NCBI RefSeq assembly: GCF_026151205.1
Contig: NW_026971833.1
Span: 1-33,778 of the forward strand
From: Bolinopsis microptera
Lineage: Eukaryota; Ctenophora; Tentaculata; Lobata; Bolinopsidae
Direction of reading: 5' to 3'
DNA length: 33,778 bases
The notes under the pieces were generated by a model. It ran no database searches. It was not told the DNA's origin and saw only the letters and a program-made list of their open reading frames with translations. The position numbers were made by a program, and so were the translations under genes. Shown here piece by piece: positions 1 to 20,916 of the stretch. Position 1 is the first letter of the stretch, and every line of letters starts with the position of its first letter.

Positions 1-221
1 TGATATTGTTAATTTCCAAACTGAGCTGAGCACCTCACCTAGCCTATCATACATATCACTAAGTAAAACAAAATTTGAGTAAAACAAAATTTAAATTTAA
101 ACTGAACATGTCGAACTGAACCAAAAGGCGGGCAAAACTGATCTTAGATCGCACTTTCAGTACCATCGCACTTGATTTATCTCCCTTTTCTATATGTCAT
201 CCCGATGACCCTGCTGTGCGT

Positions 222-245
222 GGGGGGGGGGGGGGGGGGGGGGGG
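222..245 (+). repeat. G24 homopolymer
   Basis: An uninterrupted run of 24 G. A similar run of 23 occurs inside the MITE at 25983-26005. Confidence 0.95.
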
Positions 246-315
246 CATCTTAGGAGGGCGCGGCTTCAAATCGTCGTTTGAATGTGGGACAATTTTGAAC
301 AACTTAACTGCAGTT

Positions 316-594
316 CTAGCAAAATTGTGCGTTTTGCTCTAGAAACACATTATTGTGCAAATAGATTTTGCCGGCGTATTCTCTTGGGGCGCCAACATGC
401 AACGTTACGCCATTGGTTCTAAAGGCATTTGCCCTTAATGTGGTATCCATCCTTTCACGAAGACTTAAAAATAATGTTTGATATCTTAGAAATCCGAGAT
501 TAATATTAAGAACACATCCATAACAAATACTTGGTGTTGTGCTCCATTCACTGATGCATGATGATACTTTGTAGACATTAGTGATGATGTTATG
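316..594 (-). other. open minus-strand frame, unknown (no ATG at start)
   Basis: Ninety-two codons are open on the minus strand up to a TAG at 316-318, including LRYQTLFLSLRERMDTTLRA and NGVTLHVGAPREYAGKIYLH. The composition resembles protein, but there is no initiating ATG at the 5' end and no clear acceptor. It could be a terminal exon of a minus-strand gene or a transposon relic. I do not recognise it. Confidence 0.2.
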
Positions 595-601
595 TCATAA
601 A

Positions 602-626
602 TTTTACTTTACTTTACTTTACTTTA
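602..626 (+). repeat. TTTAC pentanucleotide microsatellite
   Basis: About five copies of TTTAC(T) stand 190 bp before the EXOC5 first acceptor. It may be the tail of a lost retrotransposon. Confidence 0.8.
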
Positions 627-830
627 TGAAATGCAACTTAGTTAATTATTAGTGTGTTGTTATTTTTAGTCGAGGTGTCGTTATTTATAGTTGTAATTCT
701 TTACCATCTCACTATGAGCTGACAAATATTTGCCTTAAACCATTTCCTTGACAGGCAGAGGTTAATAATTTTAAGAATGTAATAATGATATTGATTTTAA
801 TCAACTCTATTATTCAGGTCTGGAAATTTA

Positions 831-2216
831 ATGGCCAATCCATTCGATTCCTATAGTGCAAGAGACACATTGAGTGCTCAATTTCAAGAGGAACCCTTCA
901 ATCCAGAACATTATATTGAAAAACTTGCCAGACCTAATACAGACAATGTCATACTTGGTCAAAATGGCTCAGAGTTTGATCCAAAGCCACTACGGGATCA
1001 ATTGAAGATGAGGCTAACAGAACTTGAAACTCAGTTTGAAAACAAAACTAAACAAGTTCAGCGAGTTGAAGAAATCAATCTTAAGAAGCAGGAATCTTTC
1101 AAGAGGAAGACCAAGGAACATGATCAGTTTTTCAATGTTGTTGACTCTCAATATCAGGACTTGGATAAAGTTATCAATTTTGTATCCACAAAAGTTGTCC
1201 ATTTGGGTGATCAATTGAAGCAGATGGATGGTAAAAGAAGACGTGCTCTAGAAGCAAAAGAATTGATTGATTATATTAACGAAGCACAAAAGACTGGTAG
1301 TATATCAAGCTCTATTTTCACAGATGTTACTAATATACATGAGTCAGCAAGAGTACTTCACAAGATTACTCTCGTGACCCAAGACTTACCAGATAAAGGT
1401 GGCAAAGACTTTTCTAGGTTACAAGGTGTGGTGACACGGATTACTGATGAGATTGAAAAACAGTTAGTTCAAGATTTCAAAATGTCTTTACATCATTACA
1501 CTGATGAAGAACATTTAGAGAATATGAAGAGATGTGCTGCTACTTTGAATCAACCATGTTTTCAAGCTTATAAAGAGGTTGTTGATTACTTTATTGATGC
1601 AAGGCTGAAGGCACCTTTCTACGGTGAGAACATTTTTTCAGCTATAAAAGATTGTATCAATGAAACTTCAGGGATAGTTTCAAAAGTTTTTTCAGATCAT
1701 GACACTATCATGCCAAAGTTTATCAAAAAAATATTCAAAGACAAGATTTGGAAGAAAGTGAGACTTACACTTAAACTGGATACATTTGATGAACCTGAAA
1801 AACAATCATCTCAAGATCTTGAGCAGTCTTTAGACTCGTTAGCAGAGTTATATTCACAGACAATGGAGCTCTCATCAAATCTTTCAAAATATGATAACGA
1901 CATTTCATTTGCTAATGACATAAAGAAGTCAATATTTTGTTCATATCTTTCTAAATACAGTGACACTGAAAAAGAATATCTACTCAAAGCATCAGAGGAA
2001 ATCCTAAATCAGTTCTATAATTCAATCAAGCATGAGAAGAATTTGCATTCTGATGCCCTTCAAGTTCATCTCAAGAATGCTAAAAGTCGGTTTAATCAAT
2101 TGCGAGACAATATTGGAAGTAGCAACAACCTGCTCAGCAACGAGCCAAGTGAAATGCCATCTGACCAACTTCTCAGCGTCAATGTAACAACCTCTCTTCT
2201 GAAAATTCATGAACGG
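831..2216 (+). CDS. EXOC5: EXOC5 coding exon 1
   Basis: This exon holds 462 codons and ends in phase 0 at ..CATGAACGG before the donor GTAAAT at 2217. Reading through the donor meets a stop at 2271-2273, which marks the true exon end. It covers the N-terminal coiled coil and much of the helical-rod region. Its exon sequence starts at 818 with a 13-nt leader before the ATG. Confidence 0.92.
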
Positions 2217-5200
2217 GTAAATTATATGTCAACCAATTGTCATATTTATAAACGTGATGTGTACATATTTTAAATAATAAACGTCAATGTATCATATATC
2301 TTCTTTACATAGTTTGTATAGTTTGTATAGTTGTTCCATGCTCATGTATAATGTAGAAGAATACATTATACAATAATTATACAATTTATTCTTACAGGCA
2401 GTTGAAAGATGTCTGCTATTGAGTGACCAAACAGCGTGCTCAGATGTTCTTAAGGAAATTGCAACTTCATTGTTAACACACTTTGTTGCAAATCATTTAG
2501 AATATGCCATAGATTTCTACACAGCAAATAGGTTGGTTTTCATTCAACACACAAATTCAGTATTAATGAACTTCAACTTTTTGAATACTGTAAAATTTTA
2601 AATGCTGCAGTTCAGTATGGTTTTAGAAAAGATCATTCCACCACTTTTTTAATGCTTAATCTGTTTGATAAAATATTTACGTCTAAGGAATCACAGAAGA
2701 AACCTGCAATTGTATTCTTAGATATCAAAAAGGCCTTTGACACAGTAAGCCATAATATTTTATTAAAAAAACTTAAGTATTATGGAGTTGATGGCTTTGT
2801 CATAAAGTGGTTCAAAAGCTACCTGGGGGACAGAAAGCAACACACCAAAATACGTGGTAATGTAAGCACATCACTCCCTGTTAAAACAGGTGTGCCACAG
2901 GGTAGCATATTAGGACCAATTCTATTTAGTTTATTCATAAATGATCTCAGTAGAAATTGCACACAATCTACTGTTTACTTATTTGCAGATGACAGTGCAC
3001 TATATTTTGATAACATTTCCCGAGGCATATATGAGAATGTAATTAAGGATATGAAAATTGTGTATGAATGGCTTAGAATCAACAAGCTGAGACTAAATGG
3101 TGCAAAATCTTCATTCATTGTATTTGATAGATCACCTAATCTGGACACGTTGTCAATCCCTCTGGATTTGGAAAAAGAATGCCTATTTATAGAAGAAACT
3201 AAATCTCAAAAATATTTAGGTCTCACGATAGACAATTTATTGAACTTTCATGACCATATTGATTATGTGAAATCAAAAATTGCTAAAAGAATAGGGGCAC
3301 TATACAGGTCGAAAAATCTTCTTCCACTGAAATATAGAAAAATGTTTGTAAATGCTCTTATGCTCCCCCAATTTGACTACCTGGATATAATATGGTGCAG
3401 GGCTGCCAAAACCAAACTTAATTCTCTTGATATATTATACAAGAAAGTAGCAAAAATTGCTCTGGATGTTCATTGGCAGGAACCATCAGTAAATGTATAT
3501 CGAAATATGAAGTGGTTACCCTTACACTTAAGAAGACAACTCCATCTGTCAACGTATATGTATAAAATTCTTAATGAGGCTGCACCATCATCATTCACAG
3601 ATAAATTTTCTTATGTATCCGGAGGATCACGTGATGCTGAGAGGTGCAACCTTTATATTCACAAATCCAGAACACACAAAACCTTTACATATTTAGGTGC
3701 AAAATGTTGGAATACAATTCCAGAGAACATAAGGACTATAGAATGTAGTGTAAAATTCTCACCATGTATGAAATCTAAATTTATGTCAGATGTAATTCAA
3801 GGAGTCTCATCCTATGAAATAAACAATAGTTTCGACTATTTCTACACTCTAGCTAAGTGACAACTGAAACAAATTTTATGGGGCTGGAGTTTTTGTCGGG
3901 TGGAAAGGCCCCCTGTGTTATATATGACCTAGGTATTTCCAGAAGTATAGAACTTTAAACATCTCCTTTATTCGTTCCCATTTTTTATCATTGCCAATCT
4001 ATTATTGTTCTATACTTCTCTGTATATAACTGTAAATAACATTACTAACGTTATCCCAAAGTGGGCATCTATGTAATCTTAACTGTTACCTTCATGCCCA
4101 CAGTTTACTGTTAAATCATATCTTATTTTATCACTCATTATTTTATTACTCATTATGTTTACATACTATATCCTTATGTCCCTAGAAGGGTGTTCTGCTA
4201 ACAGTTTCCGACTGACTTGAATGTCCTGCACAGCAGATTGAAGCTTCTTAAATTATTTTTATTCTTATTGTATTGCTGTGTAAATTTGATTCTAATTCTA
4301 ATTCTAATTCTAATTCAAGTCACTATTACAACAGGTGTAAGTTTAATCTCACATCAACAATTTGCAGGCCATCTCTTGATTCTCGGAATGAGCCAATCAT
4401 CAGTCCATTCCTAACGATTGTGGGAAATGCAAATATCACATACCACAGCCTTGATAAATTCTTCAATGATACCATCCTGCCCAACATTCAAAACCCCAAG
4501 GTAAGTTTATTATTTTATGTTGGGAAATATTTTCATCTTTTGAATCCCTCAAGCCATCAACATCATACAATAATTTTACCTGTTTTGTTCACTATTAATG
4601 TGTGTATAACATGATGATGTCCAGGTTCAAACCGAAGTAAGAAAGATCCGTCAAACAGAGATGAAGAGAATAGAAGAGAAAGTGTCCAACGAGATCAACC
4701 ACTCGATAAACATCATCATTAACTGGATCAAAGTTATCTTCAAGTCTAAACAGGAAAAGGTACACAATTCTCATGAATTGCACTTTAGTCTTTACGCTTC
4801 ACATATAATAAAAGTTCCCATAGTTGTGCCTTGAATAATGAACATGCATGAAAGGAAAGAGGCAGAAGTTTTAAAAAGTCAGTTTCTCTCCAGTTCACTG
4901 ACTCTGTAACCACAGCTGACTCTCACTCCACCCACAGGAAGATTTCAACTCTCTGTGTGTGGCTCAGAGCTCCACTCGGGCGTGTAACGAAGTGTGTAAC
5001 TTCCTCAGCTCCTCTGTTATTGACACCTTCAAGGGACCAGTAGACGGAGATAACCTGCAACATGTCATGATGGAACTAGGTGTCAGGTACGTTGTAACTT
5101 TAGTGGCAGTTAATAGTTACAGGGTGTTTCAAGACTCGTGTCCAAATGTATGTTGAATGTTATATATTTATTTTGGCAGCTTAACTGTCGTTTTTCAATT

Positions 5201-7192
5201 TAGAGGAATGAATGTTACGAAGGAAGGTTTTTTTCTCCATGTTGAGGTGGAAAAGGTGCAGGCAGTCAGGAACCACGTGCACGTACTCCACGCATCTATA
5301 ATTAGAGATTCTATAATTATGTACAATACAATACAATCTGCTCTTAACATTTGAGCATATATTCTATGCGGCTAACAAACAATCGCTCAATCACTCAACT
5401 TGGTTAATGATAGTTGGTACATGGTTAGACGACAGTGAAACACGCAAATATTTGCAGTGTTGTAATACTTGTTGTAGTGTTAGTTGGTGGCTAATTGTCT
5501 CTTGACTGTACCTTGTCTCGTGTAGTACACCTAATTAGTATGTGTTGTTGTGTTACCTCCAGACTGATTTACATTGTCAACCACGAACACGCTTAGTGTC
5601 TAGTCTTTGTGTTCGTGTTTGTACTTTGTGGGCTGACGTGACCAGATAAAAGAGTGCCCACTAATAACTGATTTTCCGGTACATTTTAACTGATTTGAAC
5701 GAGTACCATCATAATATAAAATACCAATGTTTCGTGAAGATAAACGAGGTCACTATTTATTGGGTCAGGAGTAACCAGGTGGTGAGGTAAAAGTGGCAGT
5801 TCTAATTGCAATTAGTATGTGTTTAGTGGCGAGGATGGGAACTCGTTACCACACGTTCTGGAAGGTGTTTTTTAGAAGGTTCGAAATTATTGCATTGTGT
5901 TTGGTTTGGTGGTCATGGCGACCTTCAAAACTCGGAATTCAACATCAATAATTTCTAGGTTTTTTAGGGAAGTGAAATATCTTTCACCATTTTAGAATTA
6001 TTAAAAAGTAAATCTTAGCCGGACTTTTGGACCACCCTGTATAATGTTGTATTATTGTTCTCCATGCAGTATTGGACTTCAAATAACGTGCACTCTGCAA
6101 ATAGTGTGAATAAAAGAATATTTGTTTACTCTGTGCTGTGTGTATTACTATTATATACACTCGGCATAGTATCATATGTATGTAAAATTGAATATGTTTA
6201 TCGCGTCACATACTATAATATGTGTTTGATTACATGTGTATATTATGACAAATGTAATATGTATGCCGTATGGTTATGTTTAACATGTATGATTCTTGTA
6301 CAATTTGGCGTGTAACAACTGTAATGTACAAGTTCTATAATATAATTCAGTTTATAACAACTACACTCTACAGGTTTCACGGAGCTCTGTTAGATCACCT
6401 GCTACAGTACCAGTACAGTATAGTGGGAGCCCTGCAGCTCATACAGGATCTACACCGTTACAAGCAGACTGTTCACCACTTCAAGGTGAGTTATCTCCAC
6501 TCAGCTGTCCGTACCTTGTGTAGCATGTTGAGGCACTTGGTGGTGAATTGAGTACATTATATCGAGCTGTAGCCCATCACGATACGTGCATACTGCATAT
6601 ACGGCCCCTAATGAGACGATTGACAGGTTATTTGAGAGGGTATAATACTGGATAACCTTGCTATACCATGCCTTCTCTATACCGTGCATTTTGTATTTCC
6701 CTCGAGAGGCCCGGTAGAGAAACTCTAGAAACTTTTTAGAGATTTTACTGGCGTTTTCTCTAAAATCATATTATTTGTCCAATTTTAGGCAACAGGCAAC
6801 ATTACGTCACTGGTTGAAATTAATGGGATATAAAATGGTTAAATTGAATGATTCGATAAAATAACCCAATCTCCCTCCAACTGTGGAATTCCTCGGACGT
6901 TATTGTTATTAGTCTATCGATTAATACAGTATAATTAATCAAATCAACAGACGAAGGGTTTTAACAAGGTTATTTACAGGAGCCGTTTGTAGAGGAGCTA
7001 TTTGAAGGTCTGAGCAAGCTTACCCAGCTGCTGATTGTAGAGCCCCACAAGCTGCGTGATATCTGGGACGAGGGAAGTTTGGCGCGCATTGAGCACGGCT
7101 TCCTCGTGCAGTTTGTAAAGTTACGCGCGGATTACAGGAAGAGTAACATTCAGAGTAAGCTGCCGAGTTACAGTGCTCAGGTGAAGCAATGA
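831..7192 (+). CDS. EXOC5: EXOC5/Sec10, exocyst complex subunit (7 coding exons)
   Basis: Exons 831-2216, 2398-2531, 4368-4500, 4625-4759, 4938-5086, 6374-6485 and 6980-7192 join in consistent phase to encode 753 aa (human EXOC5 is about 708). Sec10 is an exocyst subunit that helps tether post-Golgi vesicles to the plasma membrane. Seen: an N-terminal EEPF..xYIEKL block like the human EEPFVADEYIERL, a Lys/Glu-rich coiled coil at about residues 60-130 containing STKVVHLGDQLK (human ATKVCHLGDQLE), FTDVTNIHESA, then AVERCLLLSDQ, NHLEYAIDFY, LDSRNEP, VMMELGVRFH and a C-terminal VQFVKLRADYRKS (human VQLRADYRSA). The first 462 codons lie in one exon, whereas the remainder is split into short exons. 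The ATG is the first one after a consensus acceptor (TATTCAG at 811-817), so the 5' UTR is probably split, or conceivably trans-spliced. A LINE sits in intron 2 without disturbing the splice sites. Confidence 0.93.
2398..2531 (+). CDS. EXOC5: EXOC5 coding exon 2
   Basis: Acceptor CTTACAG ends at 2397 and donor GTTGGT starts at 2532. The exon translates as AVERCLLLSDQ..NHLEYAIDFYTAN and ends with two bases of an Arg codon completed by exon 3. The human counterpart is FERCHRLSDP..EHIDYALE. Confidence 0.9.
2559..3860 (+). CDS. LINE reverse transcriptase, C-terminal part (5' truncated)
   Basis: This is the retrotransposon ORF2 from just before the QYGFRKDHST block to its natural stop. The internal Met at 2652 starts a 402-aa frame, but the true protein began upstream of the truncation. 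Seen: RT motif A as FLDIKKAFD, motif B as GVPQGSILGPILF..FINDL, the catalytic FADD of motif C, then LRLNGAKSSF, KYLGLTID and the thumb and C-terminal region (LLPLKYRKMF, AKCWNTIPENI). The catalytic aspartates are present and there is no stop or frameshift. The endonuclease and fingers domains are missing, so it cannot transpose by itself. It is transcribed as part of the EXOC5 intron and has no relation to EXOC5 function. Confidence 0.9.
   Translation, partial: SINELQLFEYCKILNAAVQYGFRKDHSTTFLMLNLFDKIFTSKESQKKPAIVFLDIKKAFDTVSHNILLKKLKYYGVDGFVIKWFKSYLGDRKQHTKIRGNVSTSLPVKTGVPQGSILGPILFSLFINDLSRNCTQSTVYLFADDSALYFDNISRGIYENVIKDMKIVYEWLRINKLRLNGAKSSFIVFDRSPNLDTLSIPLDLEKECLFIEETKSQKYLGLTIDNLLNFHDHIDYVKSKIAKRIGALYRSKNLLPLKYRKMFVNALMLPQFDYLDIIWCRAAKTKLNSLDILYKKVAKIALDVHWQEPSVNVYRNMKWLPLHLRRQLHLSTYMYKILNEAAPSSFTDKFSYVSGGSRDAERCNLYIHKSRTHKTFTYLGAKCWNTIPENIRTIECSVKFSPCMKSKFMSDVIQGVSSYEINNSFDYFYTLAK
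4288..4317 (+). repeat. TTCTAA microsatellite, 3' tail of the LINE
   Basis: About four and a half copies of a 6-bp unit end the LINE and mark its 3' junction with EXOC5 intron sequence. Confidence 0.8.
4368..4500 (+). CDS. EXOC5: EXOC5 coding exon 3
   Basis: Acceptor TTTGCAG ends at 4367 and donor GTAAGT starts at 4501. It begins with the third base of the split Arg codon, then PSLDSRNEP..LDKFFNDTILPNI (human SSDSRNANL..FDKQFNDHLMPLI). It ends in phase 0. Confidence 0.9.
4625..4759 (+). CDS. EXOC5: EXOC5 coding exon 4
   Basis: Acceptor GTCCAG ends at 4624 and donor GTACAC starts at 4760. The exon is 45 codons in phase 0, from VQTEVRKIRQ to FKSKQEK. It is a charged helical segment equivalent to the human KKKEIIEQMEMKLD region. 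Confidence 0.88.
4938..5086 (+). CDS. EXOC5: EXOC5 coding exon 5
   Basis: Acceptor CACCCACAG ends at 4937 and donor GTACGT starts at 5087. The exon encodes EDFNSLC..ACNEVCNFL..NLQHVMMELGVR, matching the human NACVKVCAYV..DTVLMELGVR. It ends two bases into the Arg codon. Confidence 0.9.
5120..6039 (+). mobile_element. mariner/Tc1-type non-autonomous element in EXOC5 intron 5
   Basis: The left end CAGGGTGTTTCAAGACTCGT and the right end, whose reverse complement reads CAGGGTGGTCCAAAAGTCCG, are imperfect inverted repeats. Each is flanked by TA (5118-5119 and 6040-6041), as expected for Tc1/mariner-type insertion. The 920-bp interior has no recognisable transposase, only short unrelated open frames. 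Orientation is arbitrary. The TIRs agree well only over the outer 8 bp and then partly, so this is a moderate-confidence call. Confidence 0.45.
6374..6485 (+). CDS. EXOC5: EXOC5 coding exon 6
   Basis: Acceptor CTACAG ends at 6373 and donor GTGAGT starts at 6486. The exon encodes FHGALLDHLLQYQYS..DLHRYKQTVHHFK, matching the human FHRLIYEHLQQYSYS..DVAEYRKCAKDFK. Confidence 0.9.
6980..7192 (+). CDS. EXOC5: EXOC5 terminal coding exon 7
   Basis: Acceptor TTTACAG ends at 6979; the exon holds 70 codons and the stop TGA at 7190-7192. It encodes EPFVEELFEGLSKL..LLIVEPHKLRDIW and VQFVKLRADYRKSN, the conserved Sec10 C-terminus. It was too split from its neighbours to stand out as a long frame. Confidence 0.9.
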   Translation, partial: EPFVEELFEGLSKLTQLLIVEPHKLRDIWDEGSLARIEHGFLVQFVKLRADYRKSNIQSKLPSYSAQVKQ

Positions 7193-7200
7193 ACGGTCAC

Positions 7201-7262
7201 GAGCGCACGTGCTAGTTCTTAGTCACGCACGTGCTGTGTTTTAGTCACGCACGTGCTGTATT
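7201..7262 (+). repeat. three-copy repeat with GCACGTGC palindromes
   Basis: GCACGTGC occurs three times in 62 bp, each inside a roughly 22-bp unit (GTCACGCACGTGCTGT plus a T-rich tail). CACGTG is the classic bHLH-ZIP E-box core. The repeat sits in the EXOC5 3' UTR. Confidence 0.7.
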
Positions 7263-7355
7263 TGAGTTGAATGAACAGTGCTGTTGAGTCGGCGATTATG
7301 TATTTGTAAAACATACGATACAGGTGAGTGATGTGCAAACTCCACTTATCTCATT

Positions 7356-7361
7356 AATAAA
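7356..7361 (+). terminator. EXOC5 poly(A) signal AATAAA
   Basis: A canonical hexamer 164 nt after the EXOC5 stop codon, followed by T-rich sequence. Confidence 0.6.
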
Positions 7362-8020
7362 TATATGCTATTTTAAACTTTACTCAACAAAAGATTTTGT
7401 GGCATTATTAAATATTATATAATACATAGTCTGAGACTAATAATATTGTATGAGTACCATTAGTGTTGCCACAAGGGTAGGGTTTCATTCATCGATGATG
7501 GAATATTTTAATACCTTTAGGTAATGCTCCGTCTATAGTTAATGCTTACAATTTGATATGAGGTTTGTGATCGTGCATATCATACTGTTTTTGAGCTATT
7601 CTTAGATTTTTAGTTTCAGCCCGGTTATTTCGTAGATTTTTTTTGAGGATTAAGGGAACGATTTATATTTTGTTTAATGTTGCTTGTTTTACTTGAATGT
7701 AATTAAATTGTATAATAAATTTCCTGATTATTGTAAAATTCGGCTAACTTTTGAATGATTAACCAAACCTCTTTATCTTCAATGCTTTCAAAACCAATAA
7801 AACAAATCCGATAAAAACTCCAAAAAGAAATGTATCATTATTTAATATTTTACATGATCATACATATATTCTAGATAATTCTATCGATTTACTGTAACTG
7901 ATACAGTATACTTATGCATGATTTTATTAAAATGCTTATCTAGATCAAATTAAACCCGAGTTAATGTATCTTAGAATTGTAAAAGAGAGATGAGATTATA
8001 ATGATAAAGAAAGGGACACT

Positions 8021-19011
<10,991 letters not shown>

Positions 19012-20700
19012 GATTAGGTCAGTATTTTACATTTTTATAAAACTTTTTCTTTATAGTCAGCCACCTTAGTCCACGTCCCTTTGATAATAATTTACTGCAG
19101 AACTTGCAAATTCGTTTGAAAAAATACTCAAAATAGGATAAGTTTGGTTGGGATTTGATTTGGTGTTGGCCCTCGAACTGATCATAAAATAACGAATGAC
19201 AATAACTTACAATATAATAGAATCATGGCGCAGTATGTTAAGCTGACCTTCCATTTAATGACGGTCTCGAAAAGTAATTGTTGGATTCCGTTCAAATAAC
19301 AACGCAGAGTGTCTCTCGCTAGTACTAAAATATTGAAATCTCATGCTCGATTGATTTTATGCTGATCAAAACACCTTTAATTATAACTTTCCCTAGATAA
19401 TAGGTCATTAAATCAATTACAAAATGTCTCACTTACCCCCTATTTCAGATCTATAATAATAGTGTGCCATACCTACCAACCAACCAACCGACTGATGAAA
19501 TTGGAGCGATTGTCGTGTTGTTCCCAACTATTGCTAAGACGCGTGATTGTATTATTATGGTGTGGTGTAGACCAACACGATTTGATTGTTTTAATTTCCA
19601 ACACTCACGATGTCGGTCACGTGTTTTAACAATAGATGGGGATATCACTGTTTAATGCATTGTGTGTTTATTTAGTCGACTTATTTTCTCATATATATTA
19701 TCAAATCGACGTAGCGTGAACTAAGGAACTCATTTAGATATTCACAGAGATTTATTGTGTACCTACCTAGTGTATGACACAAAGTATATGAGCTTTATTT
19801 TGCTATTAATTAAATTCTGCGATGATGACTCTTAACCGCATGGATATTGATTTTTGAATGTTACCCTGTGTACTTAACGTTTGGAATATTACGCTAGTCG
19901 ATTTGAGTTTTGTTGATGAAGTTGTGGCGTTGAGCTCCGTTAACATTAATTTAGCGCTGATTCTTTATTGAACGAATCTTGTTTCGTGACGATTAACGTT
20001 TAAGATTTATACTCAAGTCTATCTGTTTTTCGTTCAATTGATTTTTGTAAATGGTGATCATTTTTCTCTGAGCAGTTCAGTAACATGTACAGCAAACTGG
20101 TTTATCTTTAAAAGTTTTTCACGCAGTTTTATCCGCTTCTATGAACCTAACACTTTAACAGATCTCAAAAGATGGTTTTAAAATCTTCCAGAATCTGAGA
20201 TGAACATATTGACGAACTAATCTGCTTTATTTTTATACGATTTAAGTGTGTTCAACTCTTCTTAGACTTTGATTTTCCATTGGTTCGTAAACAACCCCAT
20301 GTAGCCACTAGTCCTACAAAAAAACCAACCTTTTAACTCCAACTCTACCTACGACTGTGTATCATATCGACTCACACGGACGGTGAGGAATTATTGTCTT
20401 AGTCGGCCGGCGCGACTGCCGAATCAAATAATAACTTGGAATACAAACTATGAAACGCATTCAAAATACGCGCGCCTTAATCGATCACGGCTGTTCAGAA
20501 CGTCGATTGTTTGTTTGTTTGTTTGTTTATAGAACCCGTCCCCAATCTCGTATCGTGAAAGGACTAAACTCAGGTCTGAGTGTGAATACGGGTGGTACCT
20601 GCAAGAGTGTTCATTAAGCAGAACGTCGATTTCTGCGATTCTAATTAGATAGGATTCCCCTAGGATGTAGGGTATATCTTGTCATACGTTGTATTACACG
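19012..20700. other. CRK 3' flank, no recognised gene
   Basis: This AT-rich stretch contains a diverged inverted repeat (about 19526-19566 against 19597-19640) that makes similar short frames open on both strands. It also has a GTTT microsatellite near 20506-20529 and two copies of CAGAACGTCGATT (20497 and 20620). I found no clear AATAAA near the CRK stop. Confidence 0.5.
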
Positions 20701-20916
20701 AAGTGCGCGGCTCCCCCGGCCCTGTATCGTCGACTATAGTGTAGCGACAGTGGGGGTCACCACGTGATACAAGTCAACCCTTCCAGATCGTGTCAGATGC
20801 GAAGCAAGAATGCTAGTCGGAGCGGCGAAGTCCTCCAATTCCGAGAGGCAATAGGATTTTCTCTCGGACCCGATAGGAAATGTAAAACCTATCGGATCCG
20901 GCGCAAATAGGGCACT

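Larger units (their letters stand above)
2540..4317 (+). mobile_element. 5'-truncated non-LTR retrotransposon (Jockey/CR1/L2-like group)
   Basis: The element begins within its reverse-transcriptase gene, runs through the RT C-terminus and a roughly 430-bp 3' UTR, and ends in a short tandem repeat of TTCTAA at about 4288-4316. There is no poly(A) tail. Microsatellite 3' tails of this sort are known in CR1/L2-type LINEs. No convincing target-site duplication is visible. The frame is open from about 2532 to 3860, which suggests a young insertion. The 5' boundary is approximate. Confidence 0.85.
2532..4367 (+). other. EXOC5 intron 2, expanded by a LINE insertion
   Basis: Most of this 1.8-kb intron (about 2540-4317) is a single non-LTR retrotransposon in the sense orientation of EXOC5. 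What remains is a few bases after the donor and about 50 bp before the acceptor TTTGCAG. Confidence 0.85.
7193..8020 (+). other. EXOC5 3' UTR and EXOC5-CRK intergenic region
   Basis: The region holds a three-copy GCACGTGC repeat directly after the EXOC5 stop, a perfect splice donor CAG/GTGAGT at 7321-7329, a poly(A) signal AATAAA at 7356-7361 and a second AATAAA near 7712. I see no other gene. The CRK promoter should lie in or near the right half, but no TATA box is obvious. Confidence 0.6.

Noticed and set aside
1014-1218. Short frames on both strands inside EXOC5 exon 1
   Set aside because: They overlap the conserved coiled-coil coding sequence in other frames and resemble nothing.
19451-19655. 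Similar open frames on both strands
   Set aside because: They come from a diverged inverted repeat, which makes both strands read alike; no other coding signal.
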